NCBI GenBank assembly: GCA_001784175.1
Contig: MFPR01000001.1
Span: 62,001 to 126,000 of the forward strand
DNA: 64,000 nt
Source: Candidatus Lindowbacteria bacterium RIFCSPLOWO2_12_FULL_62_27
GTDB lineage: Bacteria; Lindowbacteria; 2-12-FULL-62-27
Direction of reading: 5' to 3'
Part shown: positions 7,823 to 16,453 of the stretch, piece after piece
How the letters are laid out: the number at the start of each line of letters is the position of its first letter
Numbering within the stretch: position 1 is the stretch's first letter
Made by a program: the position numbers and the translations under genes
Notes under the pieces: model-generated
Databases searched by the model: none
What the model saw: only the letters and a program-made list of their open reading frames with translations
What the model was told of the DNA's origin: nothing

Positions 7823-8854
7823 ATGAAGGCACTCGCGTTGTTGTCCGGGGGGCTCGATTCGGCGCTCGCGGTTCGCGTCCTGATGGATCAGGGGATCGAG
7901 GTCCAGGCCCTCCATTTTTATACCGGCTTTTGCATCACCGAGCGGAAGCGCCGGATGGGCGTGCTCGATGAGCAGGACCCCCGGCGGTACAAGAGCGATG
8001 CGCTGTCGACCGCGCGGTCGATCGGCGTGCCCGTGGAGGTGCTGGACATTTCGGAGGAGTACATCCGGATGGTAACGCAGCCGAAGCACGGCTACGGCGC
8101 GAACGCCAATCCCTGCATCGACTGCCGCGTCTTCATGCTTCGCGCGGCCGCCGAACATCTGGAGGAATTCGGCGCGTCGTTTGTGATCACGGGCGAGGTC
8201 CTCAACCAGCGGCCGATGAGCCAGCGCCGGCCGACGTTGGGGACGGTCGAGACCGAGGCCGGCCTGCAGGGGCTCCTGCTCCGGCCGCTGTCCGCGAAAC
8301 TTCTGCCTCCCACGATCCCGGAGGAGCGCGGCTGGGTCGACCGCGAGCGTCTCCTGGCGTTCGAGGGCAGAAGCCGCAAACCGCAACTGGAGCTGGCCGC
8401 CCGGTACGGGATCACGGGATTCGCCCAGCCCGCCGGCGGCTGCTGTTTTCTCGCCGACGAAACCTATGCGGAGCGATTCCACGAACTGCTGACGCACAAG
8501 CCCGACCGGACGCTCACGCAGGACGAGGTCATGCTCCTCGGCGCCGGGCGGCATTTCCGCCTGGGCGACGCCACCAAACTGATCGTCGGGCGCGACCGGC
8601 TCGAAAACAATCTGCTGGCCCGATACCGGGCCGGCCGGATTTATCTGACCTGCACCGCCGTCGGCGCCCCCTCGGCGCTCCTCGACGGCCCAGCGGACGA
8701 CGGCGCCGTCCGGCTGGCCGCCGCGGTGATCGCCCGGTACAGCGACGCGCCGCACGGCGAGAACATCCCGGTCGTGGTCGAAAAGGATTCCGTCTCCAGC
8801 GCGCTGTACGTCACGGCCGACAAGAACATGGATCTCGTTCCGCTCAGAATATAA
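7823..8854 (+). CDS. PP-loop ATPase, MnmA/TrmU-like (tRNA thiolation-type family)
   Basis: This is an adenylating PP-loop enzyme of 343 aa. The SGGLDS motif at residues 8-13 is the ATP pyrophosphatase loop used by MnmA, ThiI and related tRNA-modifying enzymes. NPCIDCRVFM (around residue 98) resembles the NPxxxCNxxIKF region of MnmA, and a GGCCF cysteine pair lies near residue 210. The C-terminal third differs from true MnmA and looks like the extra domain of TrmU-like paralogues found in several anaerobes. A tRNA or sulfur-transfer substrate is likely but not proven. It sits alone behind its own leaderless-type promoter. The 160-bp gap upstream holds the terminator and promoter. Confidence 0.75.
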   Translation: MKALALLSGGLDSALAVRVLMDQGIEVQALHFYTGFCITERKRRMGVLDEQDPRRYKSDALSTARSIGVPVEVLDISEEYIRMVTQPKHGYGANANPCIDCRVFMLRAAAEHLEEFGASFVITGEVLNQRPMSQRRPTLGTVETEAGLQGLLLRPLSAKLLPPTIPEERGWVDRERLLAFEGRSRKPQLELAARYGITGFAQPAGGCCFLADETYAERFHELLTHKPDRTLTQDEVMLLGAGRHFRLGDATKLIVGRDRLENNLLARYRAGRIYLTCTAVGAPSALLDGPADDGAVRLAAAVIARYSDAPHGENIPVVVEKDSVSSALYVTADKNMDLVPLRI

Positions 8855-8876
8855 TCCCTTCGCCGTTTTTTTGCCG

Positions 8877-9620
8877 ATGAAAATTGTCGCGATCATCCAG
8901 TCCCGGATGACTTCCACGCGCCTGCCCGGAAAAGCCCTCGTGGACATTGCGGGCAAACCGCTGACCGGATGGATCGTGGACCGCGCCCGGCAGTGCCGGC
9001 GGCTGGATGAGGTGGTGCTCGCCATCCCCGCCGAGCCGGAGGACGATCCGCTGGCGCGGCGGTTTTCGTCGAGTTGCCGGATCCATCGGGGATCCCTGCA
9101 CGACGTCCTCGACCGGTACTGGAGCGCGGCCAAAGACAGCGGCGCCGACGCGGTGGTGCGTGTCTGTGGCGACAATCCCCTCTTCGAGGCGCCCATCATG
9201 GACGCCGCCGTCGAACGGTTTCTCGCCGCCGGCGTCGACTACGCCAACACGCTCGGCTGTCCAATTGGAATCGGCGCGGAAGTCTTCCGGTACGACGCGC
9301 TGGACCGCGCGCATCGGGAGGCGACCGAGGCTTATCAACACGAGCACGTGACGCCCTACTTGTACGAATCTCCGGGCCGGTTTCGCACCACCGGATTCGA
9401 CATGAGCGATCTCACGCACGGCGTCGGCAAGTCCGGCGTCCGGCTCACGGTCGACACGCCGGAGGACCTGGAGGTCATCCGCGAGATTTTCAAACGGCTC
9501 CTGCCTCTGAATCTGCAGTTTGGGCTGAAGGAAATCGCGGACCTGATCCGGGCCGACGGCGCGCTCTTTAAAAAAAATCTGCACGTGCGCCAGAAATCGT
9601 TCAAGGAGTCCGAAACATGA
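8877..9620 (+). CDS. SpsF/NeuA-like cytidylyltransferase family protein
   Basis: This is a nucleotidyltransferase of the spore-coat polysaccharide protein F / CMP-sugar synthetase family, activating an acidic sugar with CTP. The N-terminus MKIVAIIQSRMTSTRLPGKAL is diagnostic, and VVRVCGDNPLFEAPIMD supplies the metal-binding Asp region. The 247-aa length is normal. The ATG at 8877 is chosen over an upstream TTG at 8871 because the conserved sequence begins there. A TATAAT (8850-8855) lies upstream, but I see no good -35. It overlaps the next gene by 4 bp; the pair is typical of nonulosonic-acid or surface glycan clusters. Confidence 0.85.
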   Translation: MKIVAIIQSRMTSTRLPGKALVDIAGKPLTGWIVDRARQCRRLDEVVLAIPAEPEDDPLARRFSSSCRIHRGSLHDVLDRYWSAAKDSGADAVVRVCGDNPLFEAPIMDAAVERFLAAGVDYANTLGCPIGIGAEVFRYDALDRAHREATEAYQHEHVTPYLYESPGRFRTTGFDMSDLTHGVGKSGVRLTVDTPEDLEVIREIFKRLLPLNLQFGLKEIADLIRADGALFKKNLHVRQKSFKESET

Positions 9621-10597
9621 GCAGAACGGCCGTCCTCCTTCGCGCGGACGGCGGGCCCGGCATCGGCGGCGGGCATGTGATGCGCGCGCGGACCCTGAGC
9701 GACGCGCTCCTGGACGAGGGCTTCGATGTCCATCTCTTCTCGAAAGACAATGCGTGGATCCGCTCCGTACAGCCGATGTTCCGGTGCCGCGTCCGGTTGC
9801 TCAAGGCCGCTGACAACGAATCTCTGATTCTGTTTCAATCCGCCCGCCGCCTCGGCGCGCGGCTCATCGTCCTCGACGTTCAGAGCACGTCCCCCGAATA
9901 CGTGAAATACCTCCAGGGGTCCGGCGCCACCGTGATCACCATCGACGACCCGGGCCTCGGCGCCGATGCCGCTGACGCGACGTTCCGGGCCGGACACAAA
10001 CTGCGCAGGGAAAATAATTATTATTACGGCTTTCCGTACGCGATTCTCCCGCCCGCGCTCCTGAAACTCAGGGACGGGTCACGCGAACCGGAGGCGGTCC
10101 GGTCCGCCGTCATTTTCCTGGGAACGTTTGACGCGCGCGGGTACGGCCGCTGGATCCCGGACATCGCCGGCCGGTTTCCGCAGATCGCATTTTCCTGGTT
10201 CACGGACTCGGCCGCCGCGCCACACGCCAACCTGCAAATTCTGGGCCTCTCGCAAAACCTCTTCTGGGAAAAACTCGCCGCGGCGGACCTCGCGATCATT
10301 TCCGGCGGCGTGACCTTGTATGAGACAACCACCCTCGGCCGGCCGGCGGTCGTTCTGCCCCAGGCGCCTCACGAAACCGAGCAGGCGAAGTTCTTCGCCG
10401 ACGCCGGCGCTGTCTGTCTTGTGGACCCGCCGTCTTTCGAACAGCTCGCCGGCGTCCTTTCGGCGCTGGCCGGCGCGAAGGACCGGCTGGCCGCCATGCA
10501 TGACCGATCGATGGAGCTGGCGGACGGCCGGGGATTGGAGAGATTTCTCGAAGCCGTCCGGCGGCTGCTCAGCCGGTCCACGATCGCGGCCGGTTGA
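9617..10597 (+). CDS. PseG-like nucleotide-sugar hydrolase / GT-B fold protein
   Basis: This 326-aa protein resembles PseG, the UDP-2,4-diacetamido-2,4,6-trideoxy-altropyranose hydrolase of pseudaminic acid synthesis. GIGGGHVMRARTL at residues 16-28 contains the catalytic-type GxGHxxR motif (His20). IISGGVTLYETTTLGRP is the MurG-like nucleotide-binding region in the second half. It is coupled to the SpsF-like gene by an ATGA overlap, which supports a joint role in making an activated sugar for flagellin or surface glycan. The other pseudaminate genes (pseB, C, H, I) are not in the window, so the exact sugar is unknown. Confidence 0.75.
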   Translation: MSRTAVLLRADGGPGIGGGHVMRARTLSDALLDEGFDVHLFSKDNAWIRSVQPMFRCRVRLLKAADNESLILFQSARRLGARLIVLDVQSTSPEYVKYLQGSGATVITIDDPGLGADAADATFRAGHKLRRENNYYYGFPYAILPPALLKLRDGSREPEAVRSAVIFLGTFDARGYGRWIPDIAGRFPQIAFSWFTDSAAAPHANLQILGLSQNLFWEKLAAADLAIISGGVTLYETTTLGRPAVVLPQAPHETEQAKFFADAGAVCLVDPPSFEQLAGVLSALAGAKDRLAAMHDRSMELADGRGLERFLEAVRRLLSRSTIAAG

Positions 10598-11919
10598 AGA
10601 CGATTCAGAGCGCCCTCGCCGGATTTCACCGGCACTGCCTTCGAGAGCCCGATCTGACGCGCCGGTCGTGCCGGGCCGCGCGCCAGGGGCTGCCGGGGTT
10701 GCACGCGCTGTTTGGCCGGCATCCCACGCCGTTTTCGCCGACGCCGTGGCTGCGGTCTCCGGAATTTTTCCGGGAAATGTCCGCGCTCTGCCGGAATCTG
10801 TCAGACATTCTCGAACAGGCCGGACGGATGGCGCTCGAAGACGAAGATCTATTGGACGCCTACCAATTCCCCGCAGTTTTCCAGGAAATTCTGCGCATCG
10901 ATCCCGGTTACCGGCGTCTTGCGCCCGTGCTGCGGCTCGACGGCCATTTCGTTCGCGGCGTCTTCCGGATCGTCGAAACCAACGCGGACGGATCGGCGGG
11001 GATGAACGACTCGAACGCCATCGAACGCGCGCTCCTCGCGACGCCCCTTTACTCGTACTTCGCCGATCGTGGACCTATCGAGTCTCTCGAGATGGTCGAC
11101 TCGCTGGCCCGGATGCTGGCCCGCTACTCGCGCGTATCCGGCGATCGCGGCGCAACATGCGTCGGGATTCTGGACCGGAGGGGAATCTCCACGGCCTCCG
11201 AATTTGTCGCCGTCCAACAGGCCCTTCGGCGCCTCGGCCAGAACGCCGTCCTCGTCACGCCGGAGGACCTGGCGGTTCGGGACGGACTGCGCGCGCGCGG
11301 GACACGCATCACGCTTGTTTACCGCCGGCTCGTCACGGCCGACGCGTTTCAGATGTGGAGCAGCCTCGGCCCGCTGCTCGAAGCCTATCGCGCCGGCGCC
11401 ATCCGAATGGTCGGATCATTCCGGTCGGAGCTTCTGCACAGCAAGGCCGTTCTCGCGATCATGCGTGATTCGCATGTCCGCGCCCGGATCGGCCCCGCCG
11501 GCCGGCGCCTCATCGATCGGCATGTGCCGCCGGCGTTTCTTCTGACGCCGGCATCCGCCGAACGGACGGTTTCGGCGCGGCGCCGATGGATTCTGAAGCC
11601 TTTGGACTCTTATGGCAGCCGTGGCGTGTTTGTCGGAAACACCCTGACGCGCAAAAGCTGGAAGAAAGCGCTGGCCCACGCGCTGGCCGCCGGCCGATAT
11701 CTTCTTCAGGAATATGTCCCCGCGCCGCGCGAGCCGGTTCTCAGGATCGTGGACAACCGGCCGAAAATTTCCATGGAAATGACGTCGGTCGGCTTTTTCA
11801 TCTACGACGGCGTGATGGCCGGCCCTTACGTCCGGTCCGGCCCGGCGCATCCGCTGTCCATTTCCTACGGCGCCGTGACCCGGCCGGGCTTCCGGTTCCG
11901 GGCCTGGAAGCGGGCTTGA
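10594..11919 (+). CDS. Circularly permuted ATP-grasp family protein
   Basis: This 441-aa protein has the signatures of the circularly permuted ATP-grasp/glutathionylspermidine-synthase-like group, which form amide bonds with ATP. FRIVETNADGSAGMNDSN (residues 128-145) and RRWILKPLDSYGSRGVFVG (near residue 330) match the family's substrate and ATP-binding segments; LLQEYVP follows. The start is a TTG overlapping the PseG-like stop (TTGA). No in-frame ATG occurs for about 60 codons, and the upstream residues look like real protein. Its position in a sugar cluster suggests it adds an amino acid or polyamine to a small molecule or glycan, but the substrate cannot be read. Confidence 0.75.
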   Translation: MKTIQSALAGFHRHCLREPDLTRRSCRAARQGLPGLHALFGRHPTPFSPTPWLRSPEFFREMSALCRNLSDILEQAGRMALEDEDLLDAYQFPAVFQEILRIDPGYRRLAPVLRLDGHFVRGVFRIVETNADGSAGMNDSNAIERALLATPLYSYFADRGPIESLEMVDSLARMLARYSRVSGDRGATCVGILDRRGISTASEFVAVQQALRRLGQNAVLVTPEDLAVRDGLRARGTRITLVYRRLVTADAFQMWSSLGPLLEAYRAGAIRMVGSFRSELLHSKAVLAIMRDSHVRARIGPAGRRLIDRHVPPAFLLTPASAERTVSARRRWILKPLDSYGSRGVFVGNTLTRKSWKKALAHALAAGRYLLQEYVPAPREPVLRIVDNRPKISMEMTSVGFFIYDGVMAGPYVRSGPAHPLSISYGAVTRPGFRFRAWKRA

Positions 11920-11944
11920 ATTGACCCACAAAGCGGGATAGCGT
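11916..11944 (+). promoter_or_regulatory. Possible leaderless-type promoter of rsmE
   Basis: TTGAAT (11916-11921), a 17-bp spacer and TAGCGT (11939-11944) end 6 nt before the GTG start of rsmE, the same geometry as the better promoters in this window. Only half of the -10 positions match, so this is a weak call. Confidence 0.35.
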
Positions 11945-11950
11945 GCCGCC

Positions 11951-12661
11951 GTGAAACTGATTTTCGCGCCTGCTCATCTTCAGTGCGGCGATCGTTTTTC
12001 TCCCTCGAAGACCGACCAGCGGCACCTTCTAAAGGTGCTGCGTCTGCAGAGGGGCGACGAAGTGGAAGGGAGCGACGGCGCCGTGCGATACCGCTGCAAG
12101 GTCGTGCGGGCCAATTCGAAAGTGGAGCTTGAAGTCGCCACGGCTGAGACGATGGAGGACTCCCGCAGGATCGCGCTCGCGCTTGCGCGAATCGAACCTG
12201 CCCGATTCGAGTTCGCCGTCTCGGCGGCCGCCCAGTTGTCGGTCAAAGAAATCATCGCCTTCGGCTGCGCACGCCAGGATCCGGGAAAGCTCCGGATGGA
12301 CCGCCTCCGGCGCGTGGCGGTCGAATCGGCCAAGCAGACCGGCTGTCCCTTCCTGCCGAGCCTGTCCGAACTGCCCGATGTGCCGTCCCTCGCCGCCTGC
12401 GTTCAGGACACATACGCGCTTCTGTTGGACCACGGCGCTCGTCTGTCTCTCATGGACGCCCTGACCGAGCGGGTGGACCCGTCCGCGGTTTTCCTGATCG
12501 TCGGTCCTCCGGGAGATTTGACTGAAGAGGAGAAGCAGTCGCTTCGGAACGCCGGCGCCGTCCCGGCGCGGCTGGGTGCGGAGCTTTTGCGCAGCGAAAC
12601 CGCAGCCGTTGTCGCCATGGGCGTCGCCGCCGTGACGCTTGCCCGGACCGCGCGGACATGA
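11951..12661 (+). CDS. rsmE: 16S rRNA (uracil(1498)-N(3))-methyltransferase RsmE
   Basis: RsmE is a SPOUT methyltransferase acting on U1498 of 16S rRNA. The 236-aa protein has the N-terminal PUA-like HLLKVLRLQRGDEV, RMDRLRRVAVESAKQTG (usually KxERWxxIxxEAxxQ) and the knotted SAM site VGPPGDLTEEE with LGAELLRSETAA at the C-terminus. The start is GTG at 11951. It overlaps the next glycosyltransferase by 4 bp. Its presence inside a glycan gene set is probably positional. Confidence 0.93.
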   Translation: MKLIFAPAHLQCGDRFSPSKTDQRHLLKVLRLQRGDEVEGSDGAVRYRCKVVRANSKVELEVATAETMEDSRRIALALARIEPARFEFAVSAAAQLSVKEIIAFGCARQDPGKLRMDRLRRVAVESAKQTGCPFLPSLSELPDVPSLAACVQDTYALLLDHGARLSLMDALTERVDPSAVFLIVGPPGDLTEEEKQSLRNAGAVPARLGAELLRSETAAVVAMGVAAVTLARTART

Positions 12662-13896
12662 GCGCCGAATTCAAACCCTCGAACCGGCCCATTAAAGTCC
12701 TTCGCGTGATCACCCGCCTCAATGTCGGCGGGCCCGCACAGCACGTCGCGTATCTCACGGCGGGTCTGGCGTCTCACGGGTTCGAAAGCGCGCTGGTCAG
12801 CGGCCGGATCGATCCGGCGGAGGGCGACATGGCGTACTTTTGCGAAAAACTCGGCGCGCAAGTCCGGTACGTTGACGCGCTCATCCGGCCGGTGAGTCCC
12901 CTTCAAGACCTGGCGGCATTTTTTCAGATTCTTCGTATCCTCCGCCGCGAAAAGCCGGATGTCCTGCACACGCATCTGGCCAAGGCCGGATTCCTCTCGC
13001 GCATGGCGGCGTTACTCCTCAAGCCATTCGGCGTGAACCCGGTCGTGATCCACACCTTTCACGGGCACGTGCTCCACAGCTATTTCTCGAACCGGCAAAA
13101 CTCGCTCCACCTTTTTCTTGAACGCTTCTCCGCGCGGTGGACGGATCGGATCGTCACCGTATCGGAGCGGCTCCGCCAGGAGTTGATCCATGTCTACGGC
13201 ATCGCTCCGGCGGAAAAGTTCCGCGTCGTGCCGCTCGGATTCGACCTCGCGCCGTTTCTTCAGATGCCCCGCCATCGCGGCGAATTCCGGAAAAAAATCG
13301 GCGTGGATGAAGTCACCCCGCTCATCGGCATCGTCGGCCGGCTCACGGCGGTGAAGGACCACGCGCTGTTTCTCGACAGCTTTCTGGAAACGTTGAAGGA
13401 AGTTCCGGCCGCCGTCGCGGTCATCATCGGCGACGGCGAGGAACAGGAACGCATCCGCGCGCACGCCGAGCGGCTCGGCATCCCGGGCCGGATCCGATGG
13501 ACGGGCTTTCTGAAAAATCTCCCGGAAGTCTACAGCGATCTCACCGCCCTTGCCCTGACGTCCAAAAACGAGGGCACGCCGGTGGCCGTCATCGAAGCGC
13601 AGGCGTCGGGATGCCCGGTGGTCGCGGCCGATGTCGGCGGCACCTCCGACGCGATGCCGCCGCGGCCCGGCGAACTCGTCCAGGACGGCCGCATCGAACG
13701 GGCCGGCGGCTTCCTGATCCGGCGCCGCACGCCCGTCGAATTCGCGAATGCGTATCTGGAAATCTTAAAAGGAAGGTTCTCCCCTCACCCGGACGCCCGG
13801 TCCCTGATGGCCGAAACGTTCGGCGTCGCGCGGCTCTGCGAGGACATCGCGCACCTCTACAAAAACACGCTCGCCGCCTGCCGACCGGCCGACTGA
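12658..13896 (+). CDS. Glycosyltransferase family 4
   Basis: This is a retaining GT-B glycosyltransferase of 412 aa that transfers a sugar from a nucleotide donor. The N-terminal acceptor domain has VLRVITRLNVGGPAQHV and the DVLHTHLAKAG histidine region. The C-terminal donor domain carries GIVGRLTAVKDHALFLDS and the EGTPVAVIEAQASG (E-x7-E-like) motif. It is coupled to rsmE by an ATGA overlap. Together with the SpsF/PseG-like genes upstream it probably decorates a surface polysaccharide or flagellin. Acceptor and donor are unknown. It ends 5 bp from the convergent DUF47 gene. Confidence 0.88.
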   Translation: MSAEFKPSNRPIKVLRVITRLNVGGPAQHVAYLTAGLASHGFESALVSGRIDPAEGDMAYFCEKLGAQVRYVDALIRPVSPLQDLAAFFQILRILRREKPDVLHTHLAKAGFLSRMAALLLKPFGVNPVVIHTFHGHVLHSYFSNRQNSLHLFLERFSARWTDRIVTVSERLRQELIHVYGIAPAEKFRVVPLGFDLAPFLQMPRHRGEFRKKIGVDEVTPLIGIVGRLTAVKDHALFLDSFLETLKEVPAAVAVIIGDGEEQERIRAHAERLGIPGRIRWTGFLKNLPEVYSDLTALALTSKNEGTPVAVIEAQASGCPVVAADVGGTSDAMPPRPGELVQDGRIERAGGFLIRRRTPVEFANAYLEILKGRFSPHPDARSLMAETFGVARLCEDIAHLYKNTLAACRPAD

Positions 13897-13901
13897 CGCG
13901 C

Positions 13902-14516
13902 TCACGTCATCTTGACGATGATGTCGCTGATGATGTCCGCCGAATGGTCTCCCCGGTCCGCCGCGTTCGACAGGTGGCGGTAGACCTCGCGGTGTTTGAG
14001 GACATAGGTGAAATCGTTTGAATTGAAGAGTTCCGCGAGCGCCTCGCGGTACCGGTGCTCGACGTAGTTTTCGGATTTTTTGGCGCGGATGATGTGTTCG
14101 TTGGCGTCGGCCATGTTGTTCCGGAGGGACTTGATCGCGAGCGTGATCTCCTTCGACATGGTGTAGAGGCCCTCGGAGATTTTCCTCAAATGCTCGTTGG
14201 ACCCGACCTTGAACAGCAGCATCTCCTCGACCGAGGTCTTCGCGTAGTCGACCATGTCGTCGACCGACCGCGACAGCGCAAAAATGTCCTCGCGGTCCAT
14301 CGGCGTCACGAAGGAATCGTTCAGTTCCAGAACGAGCCGGCGGCGGGCCTCGTCGGCCTCATTCTCCGCGTCCTCCACCCGCTTCCCCCGCTCCGCGGTG
14401 GGATCGGTGACGAACTCATGGAGGAGCCGCATGCCCTCCTCCGTCCGCTCCGCGTGATCGCTGAGCATCTTGTAGAAATCGCGTTTCTTCGGAAAAAACA
14501 GTTGCCTCAGTCCCAT
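13902..14516 (-). CDS. DUF47/PhoU-like phosphate transport accessory protein
   Basis: This all-helical 204-aa protein of the DUF47 (TIGR00153) family is distantly related to PhoU. The N-terminal FPKKRDFYKMLSDHAERTEEG and the LNDSFVTPMDREDIFALSRSVDDMVD segments are typical. Members nearly always sit next to Pit phosphate transporters and are thought to regulate them. Here it lies 19 bp downstream of pit on the same strand, with a GGAGGC-type ribosome site before the ATG. Confidence 0.92.
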   Translation of the reverse strand: MGLRQLFFPKKRDFYKMLSDHAERTEEGMRLLHEFVTDPTAERGKRVEDAENEADEARRRLVLELNDSFVTPMDREDIFALSRSVDDMVDYAKTSVEEMLLFKVGSNEHLRKISEGLYTMSKEITLAIKSLRNNMADANEHIIRAKKSENYVEHRYREALAELFNSNDFTYVLKHREVYRHLSNAADRGDHSADIISDIIVKMT

Positions 14517-14535
14517 CCGTTGCCTCCTTGGCTCA

Positions 14536-15543
14536 TTAGAGCATTTTACCCAGCAGATTCAATCCCAGATAGGTCAGCGCCGACACCAGCGCCGCCGCCG
14601 GGATGGTGACAAACCACGTCGTGACGATCTCGCCCGCGCGGTGCCACCGCACCGCCTTGATCCGCTCCGCCGAGCCCACGCCCATGATGCTCGACGACAC
14701 CACATGGGTCGTCGACACCGGCCCGCCGAGGAGCGCGGCGGTCAGGATGACCGATCCCGACGCGCTCTGCGCGCTGAAGGCGTGGATCGGCCGGAGGCGG
14801 TAGATGCCGCTGCCCACCGTCTTGATGATCGACCATCCGCCGAAGGCCGTGCCGAGGCCGATGGCCGACGCGCAGGCGAAAATCGCCCACACGGGCACCG
14901 TGAATTCCGGATAGTGTTCCGGAAACGCGGCGACGAGGACCATCGTGATGATCCCCATTGATTTTTGGGCGTCGTTCCCGCCATGCGACAGCGCCAGCGC
15001 GATGGAGGAAACGATCTGGGATCGTTTGAAAAAATGGTTCACGTGCGGCGTTGCGCCGCGGGTCAGAAAAACCGACAGCGACTGGAACGCGTATCCGATC
15101 AGAAATCCGACGATGGGCGACGTGATCAGCACCAGCACGATTTTGACGAAACCCGCGACTTTGAAATGCGCCACGCCCGTCGCCGCCAGGACGCTTCCGG
15201 CGATCCCTCCGACCAGCGCGTGGCTCGACGACGACGGCAGGCCGAACCACCACGTCAAAAGGTTCCAGAAGATCGCCCCGCTCAGGGCGCCCATGATCAC
15301 CCACGCATTGATCACGGTCGGATCGACAATGTCCTTCCCGATCGTCTTCGCGACCGCCGTGCCCAAAATAAAAGGCCCGAGGAACTCGCAGCTCGCCGCG
15401 ATGATCAGGGCCGCGGACGGCGACATCGACCGGGAGGCGATCATCGTCGCGACGACGTTCGAGGCGTCGTGGAATCCGTTCACGAAATCGAAGACGATGG
15501 CCATCCCGATCACGAGGACCACCAGATAAAGGGGGGACTCCAT
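14536..15543 (-). CDS. pit: Inorganic phosphate transporter, Pit family
   Basis: This is a low-affinity phosphate:cation symporter of the inner membrane, 335 aa and mostly hydrophobic. The duplicated PiT signatures are present: GFHDASNVVATMIASRS near the N-terminus and SHGGNDAQKSMGII in the second half, plus GPVSTTHVVSSSIMGVG. The ATG at 15543 is used; a GTG lies one codon upstream. It is followed by its DUF47 partner and preceded by the slipin gene, so nfeD-slipin-pit-DUF47 probably form one transcript. Confidence 0.93.
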   Translation of the reverse strand: MESPLYLVVLVIGMAIVFDFVNGFHDASNVVATMIASRSMSPSAALIIAASCEFLGPFILGTAVAKTIGKDIVDPTVINAWVIMGALSGAIFWNLLTWWFGLPSSSSHALVGGIAGSVLAATGVAHFKVAGFVKIVLVLITSPIVGFLIGYAFQSLSVFLTRGATPHVNHFFKRSQIVSSIALALSHGGNDAQKSMGIITMVLVAAFPEHYPEFTVPVWAIFACASAIGLGTAFGGWSIIKTVGSGIYRLRPIHAFSAQSASGSVILTAALLGGPVSTTHVVSSSIMGVGSAERIKAVRWHRAGEIVTTWFVTIPAAALVSALTYLGLNLLGKML

Positions 15544-15582
15544 CACGCGGTCAGTTCGTCACGCCGGGGCGGGGGGACAGGG

Positions 15583-16371
15583 CTAATTTTTTTTGGTGAA
15601 GGCGCTCAGCATGTCCAGCGGGATCGGAAAGACAATCGTGGTTTTTCCCTCCGTGGACATTTCCAGGAGCGTCTGCAGATACCGAAGCTGCAGGGCCTCG
15701 GGGTGGGCCGAGATGACCTTGGCCGCGTCCGTCAGCTTTTGCGACGCCTGAAACTCGCCCTCGGCCGCAATGATCTTCGCCCGGCGCTCGCGTTCGGCCT
15801 CGGCCTGCCGCGCCATCGCGCGCTGCATCCCCTGCGGAATCTCCACGTCCTTCACCTCGACCGCCTTGACCTTGATGCCCCACGAGTCGGTCTGCTCATC
15901 GATGATGACCTGAAGCTGCTGATTGATCTTGTCGCGGTTCGACAGAAGATCGTCCAGCTCGTGCTGGCCGAGGGTGCTGCGGAGCGTCGTCTGGGCGATC
16001 TGCGACGTCGCCATGTAGTAGTCGGCGATCTTCACGGTGGCGTCCTCCGGGTTGAGCACCCGGAAATAGACCACCGCGTTGACTTTGACCGGCACGTTGT
16101 CTTTCGTGATCACGTCCTGGGTCGGCACGTCCATGGTGACGATTCGAAGGTCCACCGTGACCATCTTGTCGACGAACGGGATGAGCAGAATCAGCCCGGG
16201 ACCGTTGCCCTGCCCGCCCGGGTTCCACAGCGCGCGCGCCAGCCGGCCGAACCGGAACACGATGGCGCGCTCATATTCGCGAAGCACATGGAACGAATTC
16301 CAGAAGGCGACGACCACGAAGAGTACGGCGGCGAGAAGAATCGGGTTCAACAGAAAAAAGTTCACTTTCAT
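15583..16371 (-). CDS. Slipin / stomatin-like SPFH-domain membrane protein
   Basis: This 262-aa SPFH (band 7) protein forms oligomeric rafts in the inner membrane. One N-terminal transmembrane segment (about residues 6-25) is followed by [35 protein letters not shown] and [31 protein letters not shown], the classic slipin order. A good ribosome site (AAAGGACGTGA) abuts the ATG. The neighbouring upstream gene encodes NfeD, the partner protease that cleaves stomatin C-termini in archaea, so the two act together. Confidence 0.93.
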   Translation of the reverse strand: MKVNFFLLNPILLAAVLFVVVAFWNSFHVLREYERAIVFRFGRLARALWNPGGQGNGPGLILLIPFVDKMVTVDLRIVTMDVPTQDVITKDNVPVKVNAVVYFRVLNPEDATVKIADYYMATSQIAQTTLRSTLGQHELDDLLSNRDKINQQLQVIIDEQTDSWGIKVKAVEVKDVEIPQGMQRAMARQAEAERERRAKIIAAEGEFQASQKLTDAAKVISAHPEALQLRYLQTLLEMSTEGKTTIVFPIPLDMLSAFTKKN

Positions 16372-16453
16372 TCACGTCCTTTCATATCGATCATCTATAC
16401 GGTATGGATTATCAGCGAACGCCAACGGTGTAAAGAGGAAGCGCCCAAATCGC

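Noticed and set aside
8850-8855. A promoter for the SpsF-like gene based on TATAAT
   Set aside because: The -10 is perfect but no acceptable -35 or extended -10 is present, and the hexamer lies across the preceding stop codon. It is noted only within the gene entry.
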